This document shows positions 1-11,045 of a stretch of DNA of 64,000 nt, one piece after another (the first letter of the stretch is position 1; each line of letters starts with the position of its first letter). The DNA is from Chelydra serpentina. Its lineage: Eukaryota > Chordata > Testudines > Chelydridae. The notes beneath the pieces were generated by a model. That model was not told the DNA's origin and did no database searches. It saw nothing but the letters and a program-made list of their open reading frames with translations. The stretch covers positions 30,350,501 to 30,414,500 of the forward strand of contig JBAIAC010000059.1 in the NCBI GenBank assembly GCA_037349315.1, given 5' to 3'. The position numbers and the translations under genes are program-made.

Positions 1-283
1 ACCGTCACTGCCGAAATGCTGCCGAGGGACCTGAAATGCCACCCCGCCCAAATCCTGGTGCCCTAGGTGACCGCCTAGGTTGCCTAGTGGTTGTGCCGGC
101 CCTGCCTCTGTCCAGTACTTCATTGCCAGATATGTACTATTACTGGCCCCCCCATGATGGCACCTGCCCCTCCCCCCTCCTCACCCAAAAGTGGTCCTTG
201 GGGGTTTACTCTATTCATGTCTGCATTATAATCACATCAGTGTACTGGCTGAGCCCTAGCATGCTCGGTTCATGCCCCATCTC

Positions 284-1746
284 TAGGGCCCTACCAAATT
301 CATGGCCTTAAAAAACATGTCACAGACTCTAAAATCTGCCCCCCCTCACCCATGTAGGAATCTGGTCTAATCACACAAATCACACAATCACTGTCTAATC
401 ACACAAACTCAAACACCCTTGCCCCATCCCTTCTCTGAGGCCCCACTCTGCTCACTCTCCCTCCCTTGCTCGCTTTCCCCCACCCTCACTCACTTTCACC
501 TAGCTGGGGCAGAGGGTTGGGGTGCGGGAGGGGGTGGGAGATCTGGGCTGGGGCCGAGGAGTTTGGAGTGTGGGAGGGGGTTCTGAGCTGAGCCTGGAGC
601 AGGGAATAAGGGTGCAGGAGTGGGCTCCAGGCTGGGGCAGGAGGTTGGAGTGCAGGAGGGGGTGTGGGGTGCAAGCTCTGGGAGGGAGTTTGCGTGCTGG
701 ACGGGGCTCAGGCAGGGTTTGGAGTGTGAGAGGGAGTTTGGGGTGTGGGAGGGGGTGCAGGGTTCTGGCTCTGAGAGGGGGCTGGGGCAGGGGGTTGGGG
801 TGTGGGTGGGGGTATGGGCTCTGGGAGGGAGTTAGGGTGCGGGAGGAGTTCTGATCTGGGGCAGGGGGTGGGTGTGTGGGGCGTGGGGTCTGTCCGCGGT
901 GGCACAGCGGGGCTAAGATAGGGTCCCTGCCTGCCTTGGCTCCGCGGCGCTCCCAGAAGTGGTCAGCACGTCCCTGCAGCTCCTTGGGGGTGGGCAGGGG
1001 GCTCCGCGCACTGCCCGTGCCCACGGATGCCACCCCCGCAGCTCCCATTGGGCACAGTTCCTGGCCAATGGGAGCTGCGAGTCGGCGCTCAGGACGTCCC
1101 AAGACCCCCTGCCCCCTTTTCCCCTTTCCCCCCTCCCCCCTTCATGGGGGGTCAGGGGCCACAGGGACATGCCAGGCACTTCTGGTAGGGCCATGGAGCC
1201 AGCGGCCTAAAATCTCCCAGTTTGGCTTCAGTAGTCTCCAGGAGATCGAACCCGATTCCGCGAGACTCCTGGCAAAACCAGGAGGGTTGGCAACCCTACC
1301 CTCGTGAAATCTGTATACTATAGGGTAAAAGCACACAAGACCAGATTTCACAGGAGAGACCAGCGTTTCTCAAACTGGGGGTCCTGACCCAAAAGGGACT
1401 TGGGTGGGGGAGGGGGAGTGTTGCAGTATTGCCACCCTTACGTCTGCGTTGCCTTCAGAGCTGGGTGGCCAGAGAGCGGTGGCTGTTTGCCAGGTGCCCA
1501 GCTCTGAAGTCAGCACCGCCGCCAGCAGCAGTGTAGTAGAAGTAAGGATAGCAGTACCCACCCCCACCCCCATCACCACACACACACACACAATAACCTT
1601 GCAACCCCTCCACAACTCCTTTTTGGGTAAGGATCCCTACAATTACAACACCATGGAATTTCAGATTTGAATAGCTGAAATCATGAAATTTATGATTTTT
1701 AAAATCCTATGACCGTGAAATTGACTGTGAATTTTATAGAGCCCTA
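284..1746. mobile_element. hAT-superfamily non-autonomous element
   Basis: The ends are inverted repeats (TAGGGCCCTA at the left, TAGAGCCCTA at the right). The element is flanked by a perfect 8-bp duplication CCCATCTC at 276-283 and 1747-1754, as expected for hAT transposition. It carries no transposase. The interior holds a G-rich stretch built from GGGGTGTGGGAGGG-like units (about 500-890), a CCAAT-rich inverted segment (about 1030-1080), a piece of another hAT-like repeat starting near 1361 (TTTCTCAAACTGGGG) and a short CA microsatellite near 1578. Apparent ORFs inside are low-complexity. Confidence 0.85.
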
Positions 1747-2035
1747 CCCATCTCACACACCCCTGCAAGCACTGATTGGCACCCAAAGGGTCAGGGAGAG
1801 AGCCCATCCCCTTTAATAGCCCTGTTTACTCAGACCAGATCAATCCAGTGCTCCTTGGGTGCACACTTCCTGGGATCAAATTCCTGTCCTGCCGTGGGCC
1901 CCTTTCCTCCCCTTGAGGTCACTGAGGGTGCCTGACACATTGCAGGATTGGGTCCCAGAGTCGCTTCTGAGAAGAGCAGTGTGGTGAGTGGTGGGGAGCT
2001 GGAATGAAAGGGGTTTGGGGCTGAACTCCTTAGAA

Positions 2036-2729
2036 CATGGGTGGGCAAACTACGGCCCGCAGGCCACATCCAGCCCGCAGGCCCATCCTGTCCGGCCCCT
2101 GAGCTTGCTGGGGAGACTCCCCCAGCCCCTCCTCCGCTGTCCCTCCGCAACTATGCCGCTGCACGGGCAGCGCTCTCGGGGGCGGGGCTGCACGCTCCGG
2201 CAGGGCAGCGCAGCAGCGTGTCTGGCTCCGGCCGCTGCTCTGAGGGGGTACTGGGGCAGGGCCCGGAGCTGGGGGATTGGATAAGGGGCAGGGAGTTCCG
2301 AGGGGCAGTCAGGGGACAGGGAGCAGGGGTCAGTTGGATGGGGTGGAGGTTCTGGGAGGGCAGTGAGAGAACGGGGGTTGGATAGACGTGGGAGTCCCGG
2401 GAGTCTGTCAGGGGGCGGGGGTGTGGATAGGGGTCGGGGCAGTCAGGGGACAGGTAGCAGGGGGACTTAGATAGGGTGTGGGGTCCCGGGGGAGTGGGTA
2501 GGGGCGGGGGGGTGTCTCTGGAGGGGGTTGTCAGGGGACAATGAGCGGGAGGGGATTGGATGGGTCAGGGATTCTGAGGGGGGCAGTCTGGGAATGGGAA
2601 GTGGGAGGGGGCAGATAGGGGGCGAGGCCAGGCTCTTTGCGGGGGCACAGCCTTCTCTACCCGGCCCTCCATACAATTTTGCAACCCCAATGTGGCCCTC
2701 AGGCCAAAAAATTTGCCCACGGCCCACTG
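2036..2729. mobile_element. hAT-superfamily non-autonomous element
   Basis: The left end reads CATGGGTGGGCAAACTACGG and the right end is its imperfect inverse (TTTGCCCACGGCCCACTG). A perfect 8-bp target duplication CCTTAGAA lies at 2028-2035 and 2730-2737. The interior is GC-rich and non-coding. It belongs to the same family as the element at 53439-54298. Confidence 0.88.
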
Positions 2730-2737
2730 CCTTAGAA

Positions 2738-3089
2738 TGACACAGACAGTTGCAGATGGAGACGGGAGGGAGGTGGCTGCAGTAGGTGGGGTAGGTTGAC
2801 TACGATATCTGGAAGGTCAGTCGCCAGCTCTCAAGCGCCGTCCTGCCCTAGAGAATGGTGAATGAAAGGGAAACCTCCAAGAACTGAACTTGACAGGCTC
2901 AGCTGAGCTGGAGCCCACTAAGAGCCAGCAAAGGATGCCTGCTGTGGGAGAGGCCACATGCAGAGACAGAACATCACAGGGGGATATTGGGCCAGAACCC
3001 CAGCTGGTGTCAATTGGCCATAGTTCCAGTGGAGTTAATGGCCAGATTCAGGGCCTGGGACAGGGGATTGGGACACAGGGTTGGGCTTA
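2738..3089. other. No recognised feature
   Basis: This is unremarkable mixed-composition DNA between two transposon insertions. I see no gene, no RNA and no clear repeat. Confidence 0.4.
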
Positions 3090-4128
3090 CCTCGGGCAGC
3101 TCCCGGTCAGCGGCGTAGCAGGGGTACTAAGGCAGGCTTCCTGCCTATTTCAGCACCGCGGATCACACTGCGCCCTGGAAGCAGCCAGCAGCAGGTCCAG
3201 CTCCTAGGCAGAGGTGCACAAGCGGCTCTGCATAGCTCTCGCCTGCAGGCACTGCCCCCCCAGCTCCCATTGGCCCTTTCCCGGCCAATGGGAGTGTGGA
3301 GCTGGTGCTCGGGGCGGGGGCAGTGCGTGGAGCCCTGTGTGTCCCCTCCCACCCCCCACCTACGAGCAGGATCTGCTGCTGGCTGCTTCTGAGGTACAGC
3401 GCGGTGTCAGAACAGGTAGAGACTAGCCTGCCTTAGCTGGGCAGCACCTCCGACGGGACTTTTAATGGCCTGGTCGGCGGTGCTGACCACAGCCGCCGCG
3501 ACCCAGTTGTCACGGAGTATAGGGGAGTCCGGCCCTGCACCCCTCTTCCCCGGATTCACTGGGAGTCTCAGCCAGCCAGTAGAACAGAAGGTTTATTAGA
3601 GATGCCAGGAACACAGTCCAACCAGAGCTTGTCAGTACATCCAGGACCCCTCAGTCGGGTCCTTCCGGGGGGCAGGGAGCTTAGACCCCAGCTTGGGGCT
3701 CCCTGCATTTCACCCCACAGCTCCAAACGAGGCAGGGAGGCCAGACCCTGTCTGCCTCTCTCCCCTCTTCTCCAGCCAGCTCCAAACTGAAACTCACCAG
3801 CCCCTCCTCCCCCTTTCTCCTTCCCGGGCCAAGAGGTCACCTGATCCCTTTGTTCCAACACCTTCAGCTCATACCTTTGCCGGGGAGGGGCCGGGCCATC
3901 TGTTGCCAGGAGACAGGGCCATTCTCTGTGTCCAGGCCTCTGCCTTCTAGGGCTTTGTAACAATCATGCACCGTTGTCCCACCACCTAGATACTCAAGCA
4001 CCGCATAGGGGAAACTGAGGCACCCACACAGTACTCAGGGGAACCTTAACAACAGTCCTAGTTCGTCACACCAGTGCCTTAGATTCCACGACCCAGTACT
4101 GGGTTGCGACCCAGTTTGAAAACCACTG
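3090..4128. mobile_element. hAT-like palindromic element, left-truncated, split by a solo LTR
   Basis: The right end reads GCGACCCAGTTTGAAAACCACTG, an inverted hAT-type terminus. The interior has inverted CCCATTGGCC and GGCCAATGGG blocks around 3268-3292 typical of GC-rich fold-back hATs. The LTR at 3508-4070 interrupts it, and the sequence resumes in register at 4071. No matching left terminus is visible, so the left edge is approximate. Confidence 0.6.
3508..4070. mobile_element. Solo LTR (TGTCACGG...GTCACA)
   Basis: The element begins TGTCACGG and ends CGTCACA, and is flanked by a perfect 5-bp duplication CCAGT at 3503-3507 and 4071-4075. No internal retroviral sequence is attached, so it is a solo LTR left by LTR-LTR recombination. 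It belongs to the same family as the LTR at 42148-42584: both share the AGTAGAACAGAAGG block followed by a TTTATTAG motif. Confidence 0.85.
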
Positions 4129-4134
4129 GCATAG

Positions 4135-4458
4135 GGAGCTGCTATTATGGAGTTCTCCAAGGACTGCAAAGGGTGGGCAATCTGGGATTTTTGAACTTGC
4201 AGGTCAACCAGAGTCTGCAGCACTTGGGTTTGGAGCCTGAGAAGATCCATTACGTCCTGGTGCATCTCCCTCTGCTTTTGCTGCTGGGATTCCTGGGCCT
4301 TTCTCCTGTTTGCTCTTTCCTTCTTCATGCCGTCTGCCATGTTAGCCCTCCAGGCCTTTTGTCTGTGGTTTGGTGCAGCTCTGGCTTGCAGATCTCACTG
4401 AACATGTCCTCTCTAGCCCTCTTCTTTCTCCTCTTCCTCGGGGTCAGGCATTCTGCGG
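4135..4458 (-). pseudogene. Harbinger Myb-like protein, second exon (relic)
   Basis: The minus-strand translation is rich in Lys, Gln and Glu (ERANRRKAQESQQQKQREM) and ends in a Leu-rich heptad stretch (DLLRLQTQVLQTLVDLQVQ). This matches the coiled-coil-like C-terminal half encoded by exon 2 of the Myb genes in the younger Harbinger copies. A 3' splice-site-like CCCTCCACAG stands just before the exon at 4459-4468, followed by a basic RKKR segment and a DMFSE motif. An in-frame stop after the basic segment shows it is dead. Confidence 0.6.
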
Positions 4459-4849
4459 CTGTGGAGGGGACATTCCTCACAGCTACAATGCTGTGCTGAT
4501 AAAAACAGAAAGATTCATCATTGGATTTACAGTCACAACAGAAAGGGGAAGATAAGTTTCAAAACTCCCTTTCCTTATTCCCATAAAAGCTTTTGATCAG
4601 ACAGGCTTTTTGACACTTCCGTTTTGGAGTGCCTCTGCACAGCATCGCTCTCCAGCCCTAGCCCTACTGAGTATGGCCCATCAAGGGGCGGGAAGGAATT
4701 TTCGTTGCATGCAACAATAAAATTGCAGTCCCCAGTCCATGGATACAAGTATAGGACAATGGCACTGAATATTGACACTGTTTTCTTCAGGCGGTGATGA
4801 TTTTAGCTGATATCTCACTCCAGAGGGTAACAAGGCTGCAGAGAGCACA

Positions 4850-5040
4850 GCTGCTGCTGGCATACCAAAGCTATCCAGGCCTGTATGCCACTAGCCTGGT
4901 TACTGCAATAGTGCCAGCCAAACTCATCATAGAGTGGCATGGAAAAGTGACCTACCACCATACCTAGAAACCTTCATGAGAGGATTGCAGAGTATTTCCA
5001 TGTAATTTCATCAGGATCTCTCAGGAGACATTCCTTTGTT
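4850..5040 (+). pseudogene. ORF3-like remnant of the ancient Harbinger
   Basis: The plus-strand translation includes LYATSLVTAIVPAKL and then EWHGKVTYHH. These line up with PYAAMLCKAMIPDYV and AWRGRVCYHG of the intact third ORF in the younger Harbinger copies. Stop codons follow, so it is not coding now. It lies on the strand opposite the Myb exons, as in the intact elements. Confidence 0.55.
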
Positions 5041-5260
5041 GGTAAACAAACTACTCCAAATGCCCCCACCTAACCCTACAGGGGAATGAAAAGCAGATAT
5101 CAACTCTACCTCTCTAGTATCACTACCTCTTCTTGTACGAGTAAAACAATGAAAAGTCAATACTTGTATCTTGTTGGCTTGGGGATGGGCAGGGGAGCCA
5201 TCTTTAAATTTAACCATTGCAAGGGAAAATGCATGCACACACTTATCCGAGGTTCCTTCC

Positions 5261-5384
5261 CAGTAGCGCAGGCAGGTACGGAGCACAGGGGGAGCGGCGC
5301 TATAAAAAGACGCCTCTTCAGGCGCCGCTTCTGCTCACAGGGGGAGTGGCCGCTCCCCCTGCTGCCGCCCTGGCTACACTACTG
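5261..5384. mobile_element. Short hAT MITE
   Basis: The termini are CAGTAGCGCAG and CTACACTACTG, imperfect inverted repeats. A perfect 8-bp duplication TTCCTTCC lies at 5253-5260 and 5385-5392. The 124-bp interior is GC-rich and palindromic. It is a short relative of the 475-bp element at 52275-52749. It sits within the ancient Harbinger relic. Confidence 0.85.
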
Positions 5385-6189
5385 TTCCTTCCCCTCTGTT
5401 GGGCTCATTGCCCAACGGCTGCTTGGACTAGCTAGACTGTGGTGGAGTTTCAAAGAGGTCCCGGCTCATGGGATGACTGGAGCCCCCTGCTATATTTACC
5501 CGCTCCTCATCACTGTTCATGGCAGGGGTCTCTGTCTTGGGCTCCTCCACAGTATCCATGGTGGTCTGCAAAGTGCTGGTGAGGTCTCCGCCAAGTACGG
5601 CATGCAGCTTGTTGTAAAAGCAGATTGACAGTTGCACTCCCTGGCCCTGTGGTGTAGTTCTTTTGCTTTCACATAGCACTGTTGCTGATCCTTCACACTC
5701 CTTTGCCTGTGTCCCCACTTCAGTGTTTTCATAGATGTCCACATTTCTATGGATGATGTACTTGCAGAGCCTCTTCTCCCCACTGGCCCAGGAGATCCAA
5801 ATCCCTTCAGTCTACTCCAGGCAGGAGTGCGACTAGTGTGTGGAGCCAGCATGGTTGGTTGGGCAGTTGCACACAACAAGGAGAGCTGCTAGGTGTGCTT
5901 GCCAGGCTGGGCAATCAGGAAAGGGCATTTAAAAAATACCTGGGGTGTTTCAAGGGTTGGGGTGTGGCCTTTGGTCTCCATGACCTCTGGGCAGTGGAGT
6001 TCACAATTGTGACCAGAGCGGTCACTGTCACAGGGAATGGTGCATTGTTGAACAGTCACTGGAGGACTGTTAGGGTTGACACAGGTTGGGCAGCATCTAT
6101 ACTCGCAGTGCGTCAAGATCAGTAGGTTGACCGCCATTCGGGGAGATGGTTTTATTACATCATCATTGTTGTTGGCGTCCGTTAGTCTC

Positions 6190-7070
6190 AAGAGACGATG
6201 GATATGCGCCCATGGGGAATGTTTGTTGATGGTTGTGCAGCGTCTGTTGTGGCTGTAGAGCCCCACACAAGAGTGGCAGTCTCGATTGCATTTGCTGCAT
6301 TTGAAGGCGGTGTCAGCTGTGGGTTGGAGCCGCTGTTTCCTTTTCCATTGAACCCGCTTTTCCTCGGCAAGCTCCCGCAGCTTGTCTTCACCAGTTTTCA
6401 ATCCAGTAGTCAGAGCGTGTCTCCATCTGCATCTGTCCTGGGCGAGCTCTTCCCAGCTGCTGATGTCGATTTGAACAGTCTTCAGGTCCCTCTTACAGAC
6501 ATCCTTGAAGCGAAGGTGGGGCCGTCCTGTAGCTCTGTTTCCGGAGGCAAGTTCAGCATACAACAGGTCTTTGGGGATCCATCCATCTTCTATGCAACTT
6601 AGATGGCCAAGCCATCTGAGGCAGCGTTGATGGAGGAGAGTGAACATGCTGGAGATCTTGGCATGTTCCAGCACCTCATTGTTCGTTATTCGATCACTCC
6701 AAGTGATCTCGAATATGCGACGGAGGCAGCGCATGTGGAAGGTGTTCAGTCTCTTTACTTGTGAAGCGTAGGGCGGCCACGTTTCGCTGGCGTAGAGAAG
6801 AGTGTTTAGCACACATGCGCGGTACACAGCGACCTTTGTGTTGATGGTCAGCATGTTGTTGTTCCACACTCTCTGTGACAAGCAGGCCAAAATTGTGAAG
6901 GCCTTGCCGATTCTACGGTTGATCTCAGGGTCCAGTGAGAGGTTGTCCGTGATGGTAGATCCGAGGTAGGTGAACTGACTGACCACCTCTAGCACATAGT
7001 CATTGATGGCAATGCTTGGATGTTCTGCATCCTGGGCCATAACTTTGGTCTTCTGAAGACTGATTGTCAA
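6190..7070 (-). pseudogene. LINE RT thumb and C-terminal Cys/His region
   Basis: This part carries YLGSTI, LLYASETW, LRWLGHL and ASGNRATGRPHLRFKD blocks. It ends with a Cys/His pattern CSKCNRDCHSCVGLYSHNRR that looks like a small zinc-binding motif. All are usual for the C-terminal part of this type of LINE. The frame continues beyond the element into flanking sequence down to 5889, so the true end is the tail near 6175. Confidence 0.75.
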
Positions 7071-7082
7071 CCCGAACTCTTC

Positions 7083-7994
7083 TCAAGCTCTGGAAAAGTG
7101 GTCAATCAGACGCTGGAGATCGGTTTCTGTGTGGGTGGCCAGGGCAGCGTCGTCTGCAAACAGCATGTCTCTGATTGTTGCCTCCCATACCTTGCTTTTG
7201 GCCTTTAGTCGAGCCAGATTGAAAAGTCTCCCGTCAGACCGGGTGTGGAGATAGACTCCCTCTGTGGAATTTCCAAAGGCACGTTTCAGCAACGCTGCGA
7301 AGAAGATGCCGAAGAGTGTGGGAGCGAGAACGCAGCCTTGTTTTACTCCACTGTGGATATCGAAGGCATCGGAGGACGAGCCATCATACAGTACTGTGCC
7401 TTTCATGTTGTCGTGAAAAGACTGGATCACGCTCAGCAGCTTTGGTGGGCAGCCAGTCTTTGCCAGGATCTTGAACAGCCCATCTCTATTCACAAGGTCG
7501 AAAGCTTTGGTCAGGTCTATGAAGGCAAGGAGTAGCGGCTTATGCTGTTCTCTGCATTTCTCTTGCAGCTGCCTTAAGGAGAAAACCATGTCGGTTGTGG
7601 ATCTCCCTGCTCGGAACCCGCACTGTGACTCTGGGTAAACTCTGTCAGCAAGCTTCTGCAGTTTGTTCAGGATCACGCGTGCGAAGACTTTACCCACAAC
7701 ACTCAGCAGTGATATGCCTCTGTAGTTGTTGCAGTCGCTTCTATCACCCTTGTTCTTGTAGAGGGTCACGATGTTGGCGTCTCTCATATCCTGAGATACT
7801 GCACCTTCATCCCAGCACTGACAGAGGAGGTCGTGGAGGTGTTCTAGGAGGACATTGATGCCACACTTGATAACTTCTGGTGGGATGCCATCCTTTCCTG
7901 GAGCCTTTCCTGTGGACAAGCTCTCAATGACTTTCTTCAGTTCTTCCATGGTGGGCTTCTCGTCCAGCTCACTTTCAATGGGAAAACCATCCAC
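7083..7994 (-). pseudogene. LINE reverse transcriptase segment
   Basis: Canonical RT blocks are visible: GKAPGKDGIPPEV, NYRGISLLSVVGKV, the GFRAGRSTTDM block, AFIDLTKAFD (first catalytic Asp), SGVKQGCVLAPTLF and MLFADDAAL (FADD catalytic pair). The enzyme would copy the element's RNA at the nicked target. The frame stops at 7083 after LIDHFSRA, and the continuation lies in another frame from 7070, so a frameshift separates the palm from the thumb. Confidence 0.85.
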
Positions 7995-8119
7995 GGTATT
8001 GAGGGTAGCTTCGGTGACAGTGTTTTGGAGTACACTTCAGAGTAGTGCTCCACCCATCTATCCATCTGCTTGCTCTTGTCCTGGATGTTTTCGCCTGTTG
8101 CAGACTTTAGTGACACTCT

Positions 8120-9560
8120 CTACTTCTTTGTGGGTCCCATGGCCTTCTTGATGCCATCATACATTCCCCTGATGTTTCCAGTGTCAGCAGATAGTTGAAT
8201 GCTCCAGCAGAGCTGGAGCCAGTAATCATTTGCACACTGTCGAGCTAGTCTCTGTACTTTGCTCCTGGCAAATCGATACTCTTGTAGAGTACTATGACTG
8301 GGGGAACGCTTACACTCCAGGTGAACAGCGCGGCGTTCTTCAATGGCTGGAGTGAGTGTGGCGGAGTTGGCCTCAAACCAGTCATTGTTCATTTTTCGTT
8401 TCTTTCCAAAAACTTTCATGGCTGTGCTGTGTACTGCGTCTCTGATGTGGTCCCATCTCTCTTTGGCGCAGCCACCGGGAGGCATGCAGTTCAGCACCTC
8501 GGAGAACTCATGGGTAAATTTCTCTGCCTTGTCTGGGTGTGCGGTCTTGCTCACATCAATGCGGGGTTTGCCCTCTGGCCTAGAGCGATGAATCTTCTTT
8601 GGCTGTAGCTTCATCTTGCTGCACACCAGCGAATGATCACTGTCGCAGTCAGCACTGTGGAAGGTGCGAGTAAGAAGGACACACTTCAAGGCAGACCGCC
8701 TGATGATGATCAGGTCGAGTTGGTGCCAGTGCATGGAGCGAGGGTGTCTCCAGGACACTTTGTGTTGAGGCTTTGTCTGGAAGAATGAGTTGGTGATGCT
8801 GAGGTCATGGTACGAGCACAGTTCCAGAAGTCGTTGTCCATTCTCATTCATTTCTCCAACGCCAAACTTTCCAAGACAGGTTGGCCAAAAGTCGTGGTCA
8901 GCGCCCACTCTGGCATTGAAGTCACCCAGTAGTATCAAGTGCTCTTCTTTAGGGATACTCCTGATGATCGTGTCTAACTGGTCGTAGAACTCATCCTTGG
9001 TATCCCTGTTGGCACCGAGTGTTGGTGCATACACGCTGATCAGGTTGACGGGTCCAGTGGATGTGTGGAGTCGGAGTAATAACAGTCTTTCAGTTCCATG
9101 TTGACCAGGTTCCACCATCCCCAGTAAAGAATTTCTTACGGCAAATCCAACACCACACTCTCTGATTTCTTCGGCACTCTTCCCTTGCCAGAAGAACGTA
9201 TAGTTTTTTTCCCTGAGAGTCCCAGCATCTGGCAGCCGTGTCTCCTGGAATGCGACTATGTTGATTTGGAGTCGTGCTAGCTCATCGTTGATGACTGCAG
9301 TCTTCCGGACATCGCTGATTGCCTGAAGGTCTTGTGATAGGCCAGTTCATAGAATCATAGAATGTCAGGGTTGGAAGGGACCTTAGGAGGTCATCTAGTC
9401 CAACTCCCTGCTCAAAGCAGGACCAATCTCCAATTTTTGCCCCAGATCCCTAAATGGCCCCCTCAAGGATTGAACTCACAACCCTGGGTTTAGCAGGCCA
9501 ATGCTCAAACCACTGAGCTATCCCTCCCCCCAGTTGTCATGGTCCGTACATTCCAGCATC
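8120..9560 (-). pseudogene. LINE endonuclease (APE-type) segment
   Basis: The segment starts with the WNVRTM motif around 9540-9555, is interrupted by the SINE, and resumes with a QETRLPDAG motif. It then continues through VYAPTLG, a catalytic GDFNARVG motif, a LDLIIIRR segment and SDHSLV near its C-terminal part. These are the conserved blocks of APE-like LINE endonucleases, which nick target DNA to prime reverse transcription. The frame closes after GPTKK at 8120, and the link to the reverse transcriptase is frameshifted. Confidence 0.8.
9349..9532 (-). mobile_element. tRNA-head/CR1-tail SINE
   Basis: On the minus strand the tRNA-related head has the GGGATAGCTCAG A box and GAGTTCAATCC B box. 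The CCCTAAATGG-type body and a CR1-like tail ending in TTCTATGATTCTATGA follow. It is inserted in the LINE endonuclease region; removing it rejoins the WNVRTM-TTGLSQD reading frame. Confidence 0.9.
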
Positions 9561-10240
9561 CTAAATGAGGGCTGGTTTCTTAAATGTTGGTTTTCTTTTG
9601 TTGTTGCCTGGTGCATGATTCACAGTCCACTTATCGGGTACTCACATACACTAAGCCCCACACACCCAGTGAAGCAGGTGAACTGTGGCAGGACAACACC
9701 TTATTGGCTGGGGGCTGCCCAGCTTGAGGTGGGCGATAGTTGTCCAGTGAGACGTGGTGATCCCTCCCACCGTCGGAAGCAACCCCTGATGCCAGCTCTA
9801 CGCCAATCGAGCAGGGGGCTTATAACCAGTAAACTGTTGCTTCCCGTGTTGTATCGACGCTGTGAGGCGAAGCTGGAGTGTCCTCTCCAGGGCGCAAGCC
9901 AGGGCAGGGTGATATGGAGGAACAGCTGTTGCCCACGCAGCAGAACCCCCCTCTCCACGCAACTGATGGATCCAAGGGAAAGACAATGTCGATACAACTT
10001 GGCACCAGTGGCGTCGCAGGAGTTGCCGGAATGATGTTGAGGACAATGTCAGACCGCCATCGGGACTCCGACACCGGATTTGGTTTCAGGGTTGACTCCC
10101 TTAGCCTTTCCCATGAGTGGGTATTGCCACAAGGCAGCAGAGGTTTTAAATCAGAGTTTTCCTTCTCCTAGGTGGGCTGCCTTCCAAGGCTAACGAGCCC
10201 CACCTGCCCAGGTGCTTATGTCGGCCAGGGACAAATGTGA

Positions 10241-10587
10241 GCATAGACACATGCACAAACAGATTGACACAAGGCCACTTATGTCAACCGAACTTTGTAG
10301 TGTAGACAAGGCCTCAGAGTGAGTGATAACAACAGTCCATGAGCTACATCCCTAATGGCAGGCAGAGACGTGAAATGGCTGGCTAGACTTGCTCGGCTTG
10401 TGTCAGGATCAGAACTATTCGAAAGGAGGCTTATTAGCATCCTACCTTCTCCTCCAACTATGCCCCTCCCACACTGAGGCTGGGAAAATCCACCACTGGT
10501 GTCTGTAACCCACAAAAGACTAGGCAGGTGAGGGAGAACAGAGCAAACACCTTTTGTAAGTGAGGCTGGAGATGATGTCATGGAAGG
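10241..10587. other. Mostly unassigned; end of a TIR element at about 10265-10315
   Basis: The stretch TTTGTAGTGTAGACAAGGCC resembles one terminus of the Harbinger-type MITE at 36288-37253. The rest shows no gene or clear repeat. Confidence 0.4.
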
Positions 10588-10740
10588 CAGTGGGGCCTAG
10601 TGCCTTGAGCATTGACTTGGGAGTCAGGAAACCTGGGTTTCATTCCCCTCTCTGCTACTGACCTTGTGGGTTACCTTGGGCAAGTCACTTCCCCTGCTCC
10701 ATGCTTCAGTTTCCCTTTGTTTGTAGGTTCTTTGGGGCAG
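10588..10740 (+). repeat. MIR-like ancient SINE
   Basis: The order of blocks (GGAGTCAGGAAACCTGGGTT, CTCTGCTACTGACCTTGTG, CTTGGGCAAGTCACTT, CTTCAGTTTCCC) is the body of the MIR/CORE-SINE family known across amniotes. The head is poorly kept. Confidence 0.65.
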
Positions 10741-11045
10741 GGACTTTCTAGCCCAATTTTCCCACAAGCAGTTTCTCCCATGTTGTCCCTCCCGTGTTGG
10801 AGGAGCACCCTATTTCATTAGCTTCTCTCAAACTCTCAGCCACAATGGCTGCAAAACAATTCACAACAGTTAGCCTACTGGTGTGCTGAGCTGACCACTG
10901 TCGTCTCCTTGTGCTCCGCCATCAGTCTGTCTGTCTCCACCTGTCGTCTCCTGTTTAAATTTACATTGTGAGCTTTTGGGGACAAGGCTGTTCTTTTTGT
11001 TCTGTGTTTGTCCAGCTCTGAGCACAGTAGGCGTCTGCTCCATGA
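10741..11045. other. No recognised feature
   Basis: I see no ORF of note, RNA or clear repeat in this stretch. Confidence 0.4.

Larger units (their letters stand above)
4129..5880 (-). mobile_element. Ancient PIF/Harbinger relic with Myb exons and an ORF3-like remnant
   Basis: Three pieces occur in the order seen in the younger Harbinger copies. Myb exon 2 is on the minus strand (about 4135-4458). An ORF3-like stretch is on the plus strand (about 4850-5040). A decayed Myb exon 1 is on the minus strand (about 5440-5800). No transposase part remains, and the left side is cut by the hAT ending at 4128. Stops and frameshifts are abundant, so this is an old copy. Outer ends are approximate. Confidence 0.6.
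6155..10240 (-). mobile_element. Broken APE/RT non-LTR retrotransposon (RTE-like, clade uncertain)
   Basis: Read on the minus strand, a 5' region (about 10240-9560) precedes an apurinic-endonuclease-type domain, a reverse transcriptase and a C-terminal Cys-rich region. The element ends near a CAACAACAATGATGATG tail at 6155-6175. A SINE at 9349-9532 splits the start of the endonuclease. At least two frameshifts break the ORF (near 8000-8118 and at about 7080), so it is inactive. The 5' boundary is approximate. The absence of RNase H and the small Cys/His motif fit an RTE-like family, but I cannot assign the clade firmly. Confidence 0.8.

Noticed and set aside
500..1102. Minus-strand ORF of 200 codons
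   Set aside because: It is Pro/Ser/Thr-rich translation of G-rich low-complexity DNA inside a hAT element, with no splice or start context.
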